Positions 11,318 to 22,624 of a DNA stretch of 64,000 nt are shown here, piece after piece. Below the pieces are notes generated by a model that saw nothing but the letters and a program-made list of their open reading frames with translations, searched no databases and was not told the origin of the DNA. Within the stretch, counting starts at the first letter, position 1. Each line of letters begins with the position of its first letter. Source of the DNA: Amphiura filiformis (lineage: Eukaryota; Echinodermata; Ophiuroidea; Amphilepidida; Amphiuridae); assembly GCF_039555335.1 (NCBI RefSeq), contig NC_092637.1, forward strand, positions 36,995,026 through 37,059,025, in the 5' to 3' direction. The position numbers were made by a program, and so were the translations under genes.

Positions 11318-11815
11318 GTTTCTTTGTATTCTATTGTTTTTGCCAATATATTGATGAAGTTAATGAGGAAAATTGGCATAATGTGCTCATGAATATTCAT
11401 GTTTGCCAATATTATACCAATATCTTATGAATAAACCTTCATACTACTTTTATTTTATATATATGATTTTGACATGAAACTTTGCCAATGTGTTTCTATG
11501 GCCTAAAACATTAACATGTGATTTTCCCGCCCATCTAATTTGCATATTTGCATAATTAATTAGCATTATACTTAAAGCTAATTAATTATGCAAATATGCA
11601 AATTAGATGGGCGGGAAAATCACATGTTAAAGGTTTAGGTCATAGAGATACATTGGCAAAGTTTCAGGTCAAAATTTAAAGGTAAAAGTAGTATGAAGGT
11701 TTATTCATAAAATATTGGGAAAATATTGGCAAAATTAATATTAATGAGCACATTTTGCCAATTTTCCTCATTAACTTCATCAATATATTGGCAAAAACAA
11801 TAGAATACAAAGAAT
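11318..11815. repeat. Long palindrome, about 240-bp arms, short loop
   Basis: The sequence from TTTGTATTCTATTGTTTTTG through GATTTTCCCGCCCATCTAAT is repeated in inverted orientation around a centre near 11570 (TTAATTAGCATTATACTTAAAGCTAATTAA). The inner 60 bp per arm is nearly perfect and the outer part has scattered differences. It would form a long hairpin in the intron transcript. Confidence 0.88.
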
Positions 11816-12209
11816 CTTTCAACAGCAATATCTCAAAAACCGTTTGTCCGATTTGGCTCAAATTTTGGAATTAAGATTACTTTGCATATCTCTCTGCAAC
11901 AAGTCTATTTTAATCTCAATCAGAGCAACTTGATTTTGCCTTTCGTACCACCTTAAATATCAAAAATATCAATTTTTAATCATTTGCCATAAAATGTGTA
12001 TTAAATTGCGAATTTCCAAAAAAAAATCAAAATTATTTGATATCAGAAGGACATTCTTTCGTATCCAGAATGCAATTCGATATGTCTGATGTGCTCTAAT
12101 GTCCCACAATAAATACTGTCCAAACGTTCATACCCCATCCCTTAAAGCCATATTTTAACATTTCCATAAAAATAGATAAGTATTTCTTTTCCATAAAATG
12201 TTAGCCTTA

Positions 12210-13133
12210 GGGAACAACCCAAAAGTTTGATGAAGCCCTATAAACGAAAGTCCTTTCGTTAGAAGGCTAACCCCCTCCCCTCTAACGTAAGTGTCAAATA
12301 TCGAAAATTCAAACCCGTATTCATTGGGCACAGGGCCGTCGCTACGGTAGATGGGGTTATGGAGGGGTGCGACATTGCTAGGATATATATTGATCACGTT
12401 TAAGAAACAATAATTCTATTTTATTTTGAAATATTTTTCTCCATAAATATAAATTAGGACTTGCTGGATTTTCAAATAAAAAAGAATCAAAGTGCGGCAC
12501 AGCTGCTTTCAAAAAATGAACTTACAAGTTGCTAGACTTCTCCGTAGTCCACTTGCCATTGTGCATATTCAGAATTACCTTTGCATTTTTAAAAACTCCG
12601 ATTGTGTGCACAATTGATAGATTTTCCTGATCTATTCAGTCACCGTACGCAATTCTCCAAAATAAAACAGACTGCTAGAAAATCACTGGTAGGCATGAAG
12701 GGAGCCCTCTTTCAAAAAATATTAAAAAACAAAAGTAAGGCAGGACACAAATGATCACTTAGAATGCCTACATCTAGGGCAACTAGATTGGTTTATAGAC
12801 TATTTATTACATTATAATATCGAGATTGATAACATAGGCCTATTTCTAAATTTCTCAAAATTCGACTATGGCATAGTCTAACAAGTTGCAGGTTGCGAGT
12901 ACTGCACTCTATATTTATTTGAATTCATTTTGAAGCAACCACTGTAAAATGTTAATATCGTACTTCAGAAAATACTAAAATTTTACAATTATATATTAAA
13001 TCCTTAAAAAAAGATCAACTTTGACCGATGTTTTAACTACTTCTTTACAAACGCGTAATCGGACTTTTTGACCTCCCTCCCTAACGAAAGGACTTTCGTT
13101 TATAGGGCTTCATCGAACTTTTGGGTTGTTCCC
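12210..13133. mobile_element. PIF/Harbinger-like MITE, 924 bp, TTA target duplication
   Basis: The left terminus GGGAACAACCCAAAAGTTTG is mirrored by the right terminus (one difference, CGAACTTTTGGGTTGTTCCC), and the inverted repeat continues about 50 bp to the CGAAAGTCCTTTCGTTA palindrome. TTA lies outside both ends (12207-12209 and 13134-13136), the three-base target typical of PIF/Harbinger elements. Non-coding. Confidence 0.82.
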
Positions 13134-13851
13134 TTAGTGTCAGATATGTCCCAATATATGAGGTAACACAAAGAATATTGGAATTCACTATCACTACCAG
13201 CGCCAATATTGCAAATGCGTACCACTCTCTCTGTCGTGCTACGGCACAGTCCTGATGTGTGTATGACCATCCCGCACACCATGTAATAATTAAACAAGGG
13301 TTCCTGCGCTTTATTCGAAATCTCAGATTTCGACAAACTTACAGCATCTAAAGTCTTGATTTTAGTAGGGTATGTTATTTAATAAAGTACATTACAATCG
13401 TGTAAAAAACAGAATTTTGAAAAATATTCAGGGTGTCCTCCTCAGCAAATGTTACAATATGGCTTTAAATCTTATAGTTACAAAAACATATATTGTTTTA
13501 AATACATTTAAAATAGACTTGGTGATTTATTAAAGCATTATTTACAATATTGATTGAATATTCATGCAAGCCAGCCGAAGCCGACCTACACTCGTCAGAA
13601 TATGCTTATCACTGGAAACTGATTTCTATTTCTAGCGCGGAATGCTCACTCCGCGAAGTGGCGACGGCGAGCGCGAAGCGCGATCACCGAGCGTAAAACG
13701 CGCGGAGCTATAGTTGGGTGATCTAGAGCAATTCCGTGACCGTGGAGAGCGAAGGTTCGTTTCTCAGTGGATTTGTCTTCTATGAAGGTTAATAAAAAAA
13801 TTTAGCGGGGGTGCCCCTCGCGAAAGTGTGGGCGGAATCCGTGAGAGCCCG

Positions 13852-14410
13852 AAATCCAAAATGGCCGCCGTCAGCCATTTAAAGAATTATTTTTTCAATG
13901 GTTTGGCCCAAAATGCTGTTCAGTATATGTTTTCTGGGGTTTTTTGGGTCGAGGAATCCATATCTGATGTAGATTTTATGATATGACGAACTTTTGATCG
14001 TCAAATCCAAGATGGCCGCCGATTTACAGTTCAGAAAGGTTAAATTGTAACATTTATCGTATAGCCTTTTATAATAGGCTCTAATTAAAGTTCTCATCAT
14101 GCCAAGTTGAGTGATTGACTCTAAAAACTCTCAGTAATAATGATTTGACCTATTTTTGACCTTAAAATCCAAGATGGCTGCCGATTTTCAGCTCAGAAAG
14201 GTCAAATTTTCACATTTGTCGTAGAGCTTTCATAATAGGCTCTAATTCAAGCTCTCAACATGCCGAGTTGAGTGATGGACACTAAAAACTACAAGTAATA
14301 ATGATTTGACCTGTTTTTTACCTTAAAATCCAAGATGGCCGCCGATTTTCAGCTGAGAAAGGTACAAATTTCAAATTCGTCGTATAGCCTTCATAATAAT
14401 TATACTCTAA
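13852..14410. repeat. Tandem subrepeats of about 160 bp in the foldback left arm
   Basis: The phrase AATCCAAGATGGCCGCCGA (with variants) starts at about 13852, 14005, 14166 and 14326. Each is followed by AGAAAGGT, TCGTA[TG]AGC and TAATAGGCTCTAATT. The mirror array is at 17570-18110. Confidence 0.85.
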
Positions 14411-14474
14411 TTAGAGCTCTGAGTAGTCGTAGAGTCTTCATAATAGCCTCTAATGAATACCCATTCTGGCACAC

Positions 14475-14830
14475 ACATAAACCCACCCCTACGTACGCGG
14501 GCATTCAAAGAGAGGACGTGTGTGTAAAAGCGTGTGTATAGGTATAAAAGTGTGTCTGTCCCAGCATTCAAAGCGAGGACAAGAGTGAGTTTCACACATT
14601 CAAAGTGAGGACATTTTTCACAGCGAGGACATCTCCGAATAGCACATACAAAGAGAGGAATTCACCCATACCTCCTCTATACCCCCTACAGAAAGAGTGT
14701 CATCCTGTGCACCTGTTCACAAAGTGAGGACTGGGATTTTGTCCTCGCTATGCCAAAATGTCCTCACTTTGAATGTGTGAAACTCACTCTTGTCCTCGCT
14801 TTGAATGACTTGGTGCCCGAACACCTACAT
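14475..14830. mobile_element. Palindromic insert in the foldback left arm
   Basis: Present in the left arm but absent from the matching part of the right arm (about 17480-17500). It contains inverted arms of about 54 bp: CATTCAAAGCGAGGACAAGA at 14566 pairs with the stretch ending at 14808. GAGGACA-type phrases recur. Family unknown. Confidence 0.65.
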
Positions 14831-17800
14831 ATACATATATATTCACATTTGAATGAGTTTAGTCTATATTGGTTTCAGGTCTACGTGTGTTTGAATGAAT
14901 GAATACAGCATCAAAGATATTTATACATATTAGAAAGAAACATTCTATGAGACTAGTGCATAGATCACCTATAACACTAGTTGCTTGTTACTTACAGCAA
15001 AATTATCCCCTAACAAAGTCTACTGATATGTGGGGCAAGCCGTATCTACAGGGCCTAAGTCGCCTGATACTATCGTCCAAGGTAAACATGGTAAATAGGA
15101 AAGTTTACAAACAAAAACGAAAAACTGGTCAGGACTTGATAAATATGGTGATTTTTACAACATTTCTTCAAGGTAATATGGGTCTAGAAGTCATTACATG
15201 CATCGCATGTTACATTATATCTCAATCTCATCTTCAGACAAGCTTGAAAAGGCTCAATGTTCAAGTAAACCACCAAGTCTGAAAGTGATGATGAGACAGA
15301 GGGGCCATTGGCACCCAAACGCCCGCGTTCATCTGTGCGTGGACCTCTCCACAAAAAAACTAAATGTGTATGGCGCATGCAGGGTGTGGACCACGGAGTA
15401 AGCTGTTCATAATCAACACACACTCAGCATAACGCTCTTTTAAGAGCCACACAGTCCTCGTAAAAGATGGGGAGCTGAAGGATCGTCTCATACAGCTTGT
15501 TGAGTCCACGTCAGCACTGCATGTCAGATGCTTTCGCAACTTGATATCATGTACTACCATGCCTGCTTCGCGTCCACATCATGACCTGAATGTGCCATAC
15601 ACATTTCGTTTTGTCGTGTAGAGGCCCACACACAGATGAACGCAGGTGCTTGGTTGCCAATGGTCCCTCTGTCCCCTGGTGGTTGACTTGGACACTGAGC
15701 AATATAACTTTCTTTGATTTTGCGTGCACTGTCAGGTCTCTTCAAGCTTGTCTGAAGATATAACATGTCTGATAAGCATGCAATGACTTCTAGTCTCACA
15801 TTTCCATGAAGTAGTGTTGTAAACATAACCAACATTGTTAAGTCCTGACTAGTATTAGGTTTTTGTTTGTGTTAACTCCGTACAATTATACGGTGTCATG
15901 CATCTTCAGAATGTGTGTCTCGCAGAGCCAAGAAATTTGTTCTTTAGATATGTGGATGAATTCGATCCTTCACCGAGCACGAGATCCGTTCACGAGGCCC
16001 TCTTATTCCCTCTGTTACTCCTGTTACATTGCCTGTCATAGTATCGATCTTGATGTCGTCAGTGTAGAGTAACGATAACAGTGGCTGGCTTGCTGTCTGC
16101 AATCTCCTGCGGGCAGGTTGCTGATGCTTCAAAGATCATTAGAGTCCAGTGATCTTGAAGTCAGCATAGTTGATGCAGAAACGACTGTTGTGTAGAGTCC
16201 CACCAGATCGTTACTCCTCGTCATACAAGTGACATTGATGCCCAGGTTGATAACAGTGGTGGTGATCTATTCAGTGCTGTGATCATGGAGGCCCGACTGA
16301 ATATGGAATGGTTGAGATCGGCAGTTTTCTCTTAGGCTGTTTTAGCCAAGTTGACAGCTTTACTCACAACTCACAGACCTCTTCGTCTTCTTCAAGATGA
16401 TCGATATGAAGTGGCCAGAAGACAGTAGATCTGTCTTTGATCTTCTGAGACAGCCGCCGTGACAGCTGCTCATTACTGATACCAAGTGATGAAATGGCAG
16501 CCTCAGTGTCATCACCTCTTCCCCCAATATCATAGACCCACTCACTCTTGTTCTTCTCTTGTCTCTTGATACTCATTAATAAGCATTGAGTAGGTCCTTG
16601 AGATTGGACGATTTTACAGCACCCACTGCATAGCCATAGTCACTATGCATAGCATAGTCATGCGTTTGTAGTCTGGTATAAAGAGGGGCTGCAGTGAATG
16701 GATCCTGTGCTCAGTGAAGATGATCGAATCCACGTGTTGAAAGAACAAATTCTTTACCTCTGCGAAACGATTCCTCAGCTCCCCATCTTTTACGAGGACT
16801 GTGTGGCTCTTATAGGAGCGCCATGCTGAGTGTGTGTGTTGATTATGAACAGCTTGCCCATGGTCTATTCGGGTGCTTCAGATCCACACCCTGCATGCAC
16901 CATACACATTTAGTTTTTTCGTGGAGAGTTCCACGCACAGATGCAGGCGCTTGGGTGCCAATGGCGGGGCCAATGGTCCCTGTCTCATCATCACTTTCAG
17001 AACTTGGTGGTTTACTTGAACACTGAGCCTTTACAAGCTTGTCTGAAGATGATATTGAGATATAATGTAACATGTGATGCATGTAATGACTTCTAGACCC
17101 ATATTACCTTGACGAGCTGTTGTAAAAATCACCATATGTGTCAAGTTCTGACAAGTTTTTCGTTTTTGTTTGTAAACTCTCCCATTTACCATGTTTACCT
17201 TGGACGATAGTATCAGACGACTTAGGCCCTACACGGCTTGCCAGATTTCAGTTGACATTGTTAGGGGATGATTTTGCTGTAGGTAACAAGCAAGCAGTGT
17301 TGTAGGTGATCTATGCACAAGTCCCATGGAATATGTTTCTTTCTAAATGTTAATAAATATCTTTGATGCTGCATTCATTCATTATTGATAGGGTGCAGAG
17401 CAAAACACACATAGACCGGAAACCAATATAGACTAAACTCATTTAAATAATGTGAATATATACATGTATGTATGTGCGGGGTGTGTGTGTGCCAGAATGG
17501 AATATTCATTAGAGGCTATTATGAAGACTCTACGACTACTAAGAGCTCTAATTAGAGTATATTATGAAGGCTATACGACGAATTTGAAATTTTTACCTTT
17601 CTCAGCTGAAAATCGGCGGCCATCTTAGATTTTAAGGTAAAAAACAGGTCAAATCATTATTACTTGTAGTTTTGAGTGTCCATCACTCAACTCGGCATGT
17701 TGAGAGCTTGAATTAGAGCCTATTATGAAGGCTCTACGACAATGTGAAAATTTGACCTTTCTGAGCTGAAAATCGGCGGCCATCTTGGATTTGAAGGTCA

Positions 17801-18246
17801 AAAAGTAGGTCAAATCATTATCACTGGTAGTTTTTAGAGACAATCACTCAAGTTGGCACGATGAGAACTTTAATTAGATCCTATTATGAAGGCTATAGGA
17901 CAAATGTGACAATTTAACCTTTCTTAGCTGTAAATCGGCGGCCATCTTGGATTTGAAGGTCAAAAGTTGGTCATATCATAAAATCAACATCAGATATGAA
18001 TTCCTCGACCCAAAAAAACTCAGAAAACATATACTGAACAGCATTGTAGGCCAAACCATTGAAAAATAATTTTTTGAAATGGCCGACGGCAACCATTTTG
18101 GATTTCGGGCTCTCACGGATTCCGCCCACACTTTCGCGAGGGGCACCCACGCTAAATTTTTTTATTAACCTTCATAGAAGACAAATCCACTGAGAAACGA
18201 ACCTTCGCTCTCCACGGTCACGGAATTGCTCTAGATCACCCAACTA

Positions 18247-19034
18247 CTAGTGCTAGATCTTTAGACAGTTTAATTGGCATACAATTACAGTCAAAAATGG
18301 TTACATAACATAATATAAGCAATTCAAGTTCATGAAGACAGTCAATACTTAATATATTGATCAGTTGTATATAGTTGATCAAGAGATGCTTCTTCCTGTG
18401 TCTACAAGTGTTTATTAGCTCATTCCTTTTGTTCAGTGAAGAGAGATGAGGCTTAAATATGATGAAGTATTTTTCCTCTAGACAAAGTCTGCATAGTTTG
18501 TAGGTAGTTGAATAGGCCTTAGCCCGACTGATTATTTTCCATTCAGTTGAATAAGGTATTTTCTTATCCTTTAATTTCCAAATGTACTCGCTTAATGTTG
18601 TTGAATGCCTTTTGTCACTGTTATTAAAGTCACTCTTATGGCAATTAAAGCGTGTTTTGAACGAGTTAGCGGTTAGTCCAATATATGTTTCATGATGTGA
18701 ATTGTCAAGTCGAGTTACCGTCGCCTGGTAAATTATACTGGAAGCTAAACAATTGCCTTGGAGGGGACAGTCAAGTTTCACTTTACAGTTGCAAGTTTTT
18801 CCATCTGGTTCCTTGGGTTCTGCTTTGCGCAAAATTGATCTCTCTTCACTGAACAAAAGGAATGAGCTAATAAACACTTGTAGACACAGGAAGAAGCATC
18901 TCTTGATCAACTACAACTGATCAATTTATTAAGTATTGACTGTCTTCATGAACTTGAATTGCTTATATTATGTTATGTAACCATTTTTGACTGTAATTGT
19001 ATGCCAATTAAACTGTCTAAAGATCTAGCACTAG
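18247..19034 (-). mobile_element. Penelope-like retroelement, 5'-truncated, with GIY-YIG domain and inverted ends
   Basis: On the minus strand an open frame over 18236-18910 reads a cysteine cluster (CNCKVKLDCPLQGNC), then IIYQATV...TYIGLT, FKTRFNCHKSDF and a basic end. This is the layout of the GIY-YIG endonuclease at the C-terminus of Penelope-like element proteins. The reverse transcriptase part is missing, so the copy is 5'-truncated and not functional. It is bordered by inverted arms of about 200 bp (18247-18450 and 18838-19034), as seen for Penelope elements with an inverted terminal fragment. The first 25 or so residues of the frame come from the inverted arm, not from the element's own protein. 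It sits inside the right foldback arm; the left arm (near 13715) shows the uninterrupted site. Confidence 0.85.
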
Positions 19035-19234
19035 CTCCGCGCGTTTTACGCTCGGTGATCGCGCTTTGCGCTCGCCGTCGCCACTTCGCGGCGTGAGCAT
19101 TCCGCGCTAGAAATAGAAATCAGTTTCCAGTGATAAGCATATTCTGACGAGTGTAGGTCGGCTTCGGCTGGCTTGCATGAAACAATATTGTAAATAATGC
19201 TTTAATAAATCACCAAGTCTATTTTAAATGTATT

Positions 19235-20829
19235 CCAGCTCCCTTCTTGGTTGAGCACTTTACTGTGGATGATTTACCTTACTTGGATGTATTTATTGTT
19301 TTAAATAAAAATCTAGACCATTCAAAATGCATGTGAATGTCCCACTTTATCTTCCACCTAAAAATGTTCTTATAGGCAGGTCCATCTCAGGGAAAAACTA
19401 CCACTTTTTCCTACCAATAGAGGTTATCCACTTTACTCATGTATGACTTCTAACAAAAGGCGCCGTATATTCATATTATGTACGTTAGGGAAATGTGGCT
19501 GGGAGAATTTATGTATGATGAAGAGTGGTGTGATGACTACCTTTAAAAAATGTGATGAATGGCACAATGAGTGCATGTGTCATTATGGTCATAACCAACG
19601 TACTGAATGGTCTATTGTTCTATTGTGTCCGATTTGAGCGCTGACATATTGGAAAATGTTGCCAATCAATATTCATGAGAGTGTACATTCAACGTCCAAT
19701 TTTCGAAATTGGGTGACTTGTGCTTGCAGGTGTAAAATACATCTGACTGGGCGTTTTAAATACGTAACGCATAAAGGCATTGGCATCATCGAATGGCTGC
19801 CTATAGTGCTGTTAGTGTTAGGCCTATGTGTGTGTGTGTGTGTGTGGGCGGGGGGGGGGGGCTGTGTTTAGTTTCTATAATAATTATTATAAGGCCTACA
19901 TTTATTTGTCATTCCTTTCTTTTCCTTTCTCTGTACTTGCTAAAGTATCACTCCCTCTTCTTATCTCCCTTCCCTTCTCCATCCCCTCTTACGTTTTGTC
20001 CCCTCTCATTCTCCTTACCTTTCTATTTATTTACGTCTATTTATTTATTTCTCTTTATTTCTTCCTCTTTCTCTCTTCCTCCAGTCCCCTCTCATTCTTC
20101 ATATCCCCGCCTCCAACCTCACCCCCTCCCAAGGCCTCTCACAGAAGAGCTGCCCCCTTCAGTACGCCACTGATTATGACATTCTCCTTCATAAAATAAA
20201 ATAAAATAAAATCTCAATTTGTAAAACAACTTTTATATATAGGCCTATACCGGTATACTTATTATATGTTACATGTATACGTAGCTCCCGGGACGTAGCT
20301 ATTTAATACCATTATAGACACGGCAGCCATGATGTGTAATCATTCAGCAGGCGCATTCAATTTATTTAAATGAAGCACCTAATGTCAGTGGGGTGACAAC
20401 GAACTATGCATTAGCGGCTAATGGGTGCCTTTTGTGCTTACGGCTACTCAATCACACCCTTGGGTTTATGTATAACAATAGGTACTTTTCATTCCATTAA
20501 GCGCTTTCACGCGACTTGCATTTGATCACTTATTGACAGTAGCCTGCTAGGTAAAGCGTTAATACAATGTCGGGTCAGCTTACCGATTTAATGGTGGAAG
20601 CCCTTTGTCCCAAACAAAAGGTACCTTTCGATGAATAGCTTGTCAGATTTCAAATCGGCACAAGGTTTCAATGCGTTACGTAATCTATTTCCTCTCCATC
20701 TTATAATAGCTCCATGGTCATAACAGTCTGCCGCCTGGACAACCAATTCTTTAGAAATGCTTAGTCGCGCTAAAAGTCGATCGATACATGTAAAAATCAG
20801 CACAATTCAGAGATACACCTTTTTGCTAT
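19235..20829. other. Intron 1 of gene 1: microsatellite and pyrimidine-rich tract, no exon recognised
   Basis: A (TG)n run then a G run lies at about 19826-19861. A C/T-rich strand of about 250 bp follows (19910-20165). An (AATAA/AAATA)n tract is at about 20193-20213. The open frames across the pyrimidine tract (Ser/Pro/Phe/Leu-rich) are compositional artefacts. Confidence 0.6.
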
Positions 20830-21795
20830 GAAATTAATTTTCTCGGTCAAATATAAAGCAATATTTTTTTTCTTCTTCAGTAATGTCAGTTAAAAACTTG
20901 GTGCTTGGATATACATTTGTTTTAAACTCCTGGTGTTAAAATTAAGCATCAAATTGTGTCTTTTAGTGTGATATTTTTGATTTTTATAGGCCTTGAATTC
21001 GCCTGCAAGCTTTTTACGGAATTCATGTTTTAGCGTCTCAAACTAACATAGTTTGCTAAAGAAAGATATTTCCCACCTCTGTAAAGCACATCGTGTGGGT
21101 CTATATGTTATAGTTTTGTCAGAATTTCCGTTTTGTTTTACCCTTTTTCCATTCATGCTCAGAAAATGTCAAACTAAGTAAAAGTAGGCAATGGTGAGTA
21201 CTTTTATCTCGAGAGCAACCAGCAGAAATAGTCGATATTTCCTTTGTTGTTATCCAGGTCAATTTTTCATTGAAAGCAAATTGCCAGACCAGCGATTAAA
21301 TCCCCAATTGGGTGTTCTGGTTAAACATGATCAGTAGGAGCGCTATAGGTCTGGGAATTTCTTTGCTATATTGAAGTTCTGGCAACACTATAGCCATGCC
21401 GGTATTCCTATTAAACCCAGGGATATCGATCCACAATGCTAGTACTAGCCTTTAGATTTCACGTGTTGATTTAGAAATTTTTCAGCCGACAGTGAAAGAT
21501 GGTGAAATCAAAACGGAAATTCTGACAAAACTATGATATATAGCTCACGGTGATGTGCTTTAGAAAGTTGGGGAAAATCCTTCATTTATTACTTTGAAAA
21601 GCTAAAAGGTTGATCCAAGAAAAAGCTCGCGGGCCGAGCTGAAGCCTATAAAAATCGAATATCTTACACTAAATGACTGAATCACCAGGATTTAAAAAAA
21701 GAATCAGTATCAAGCATTATAGTTTTTCCAGCCATTTACTGAAAAAATGAAAAATTATTGCTTTTCATTTGGCTGAGAAAAAAAATTTTACACTG
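20830..21795. mobile_element. Inverted-repeat element, about 0.95 kb, in intron 1 of gene 1
   Basis: About 310-bp arms (20837-21150 and 21497-21788) are reverse complements with moderate divergence. Matching phrases include GTTTTGTCAGAATTTCCGTTTTG with its complement at 21497, TTTTTATAGGC and AAGCAATA. Non-coding, with no clear target duplication. Confidence 0.72.
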
Positions 21796-22624
21796 AAAAG
21801 GTGTAACTCAAAATTTTGCTCATTTCAACACCAATTTCGATCGTTTGTATTGCCTCATTAAATGACTGAGTGAGCCTTGCAGAACAAAAGAATCGGTTGT
21901 GCAGGTAGCTGACTGATAATATACAAGTACTAGAACTGCAAAGGTGCTCGTATATTCATTGAAGCATGATGATCAAAATAAATCTAGGGTTCATTCCATG
22001 TTCATTTAAAACAGACTGAGTGTACACCTAACCTCTAAGATGCGGTATAGTTTTTTTTCCTAGGATGGACCTGCCTATATAAAATTTCCAAGTGCAGTGA
22101 GATATTCCAGCATTCCAATTGTTGGCACCTATCGGACACACATAACAAGCTTTGATCATGCAGCTTTGTATCTTTTGTACCTCATTTAGATGGCTTAAAG
22201 TGCATCCTCAGTGGGAAAATATGGCTTTAAGTTTTAGCTGTAAAACATGAGATATCAATGTTCAAATTAGGTATCACTACCTGAAGAGAATTGATCAAAA
22301 ATTGAATTCCCTCCTGAGGTTCGTATCTGTCAATGAGTTGACCAGATCACCAGGCTGTCATTATAGCTAGAGGCAGTATATGACAGGATGGGTCAATGAG
22401 TTACATAAAAATGACTTTGTGTGGTATTGAGTTCCCAGGAAGTGAGTTTTGCCTGAGGCAATATGTGGTTAAATGTTGATCCCTCACTTCAATTTGGTTG
22501 AAAAGGGAGGTGAGACATGATCAATTCTGTTCAGGCAGAATCCAAGACACTAATGTTATTCTGAGCATATAACTTGAAAATGGAAGATGTAATTCTGTAA
22601 TTTGTAACAATGTTTATTTTGTAG
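21796..22624. other. Intron 1 of gene 1, 3' portion with conserved acceptor region
   Basis: The last 70 bp (CTGAGCATATAACTTGAAAATG ... TTTATTTTGTAG) align with the intron ends of gene 2 (44825-44892) and gene 3 (53130-53198). This shows that the intron end was part of the duplicated unit. The rest holds nothing recognised. Confidence 0.6.

Larger units (their letters stand above)
10698..12141. mobile_element. TTAA-flanked inverted-repeat element, 1.44 kb, in intron 1 of gene 1
   Basis: The ends GGGATCTGGAATGAGCG and (reverse complement of the right end) GGGATGGGGTATGAACG are related, and arms of about 130 bp continue inward (GACAGTATTT, GTGGGACAT, GAGCACATCAG, GAATTGCATTCTG). Both sides are bordered by TTAA (10694-10697 and 12142-12145), the piggyBac-type target. 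It contains two further palindromes (10966-11107 and 11318-11815) and no transposase frame. It begins 36 bp after the exon 1 donor. Confidence 0.78.
13501..19234. repeat. Giant inverted-repeat (foldback-like) structure, 5.7 kb, in intron 1 of gene 1
   Basis: The left arm (13501 to about 15488) and the right arm (about 16768-19234) are reverse complements over their whole length, interrupted only by later insertions: a Penelope-like element in the right arm and a 350-bp palindromic insert in the left arm. The arms hold about 160-bp tandem subrepeats (13852-14410 and 17570-18110, phrase CCAAGATGGCCGCCGA), a feature of foldback transposons. The centre (15489-16767) contains a third partial copy (about 15580-15855). 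The scattered short frames show no transposase motifs. No target duplication was found outside the arms. Confidence 0.88.

Noticed and set aside
14899-17082. Several 60-130 residue frames in the foldback arms and centre
   Set aside because: They lie in mirrored arms, occur on both strands and have no known domain; no transposase motif was visible.
19793-20199. Two overlapping plus-strand frames of 126 and 123 residues rich in Ser, Pro, Phe and Leu
   Set aside because: They follow a (TG)n and G run and then a pyrimidine-rich strand; the composition explains the open frames.
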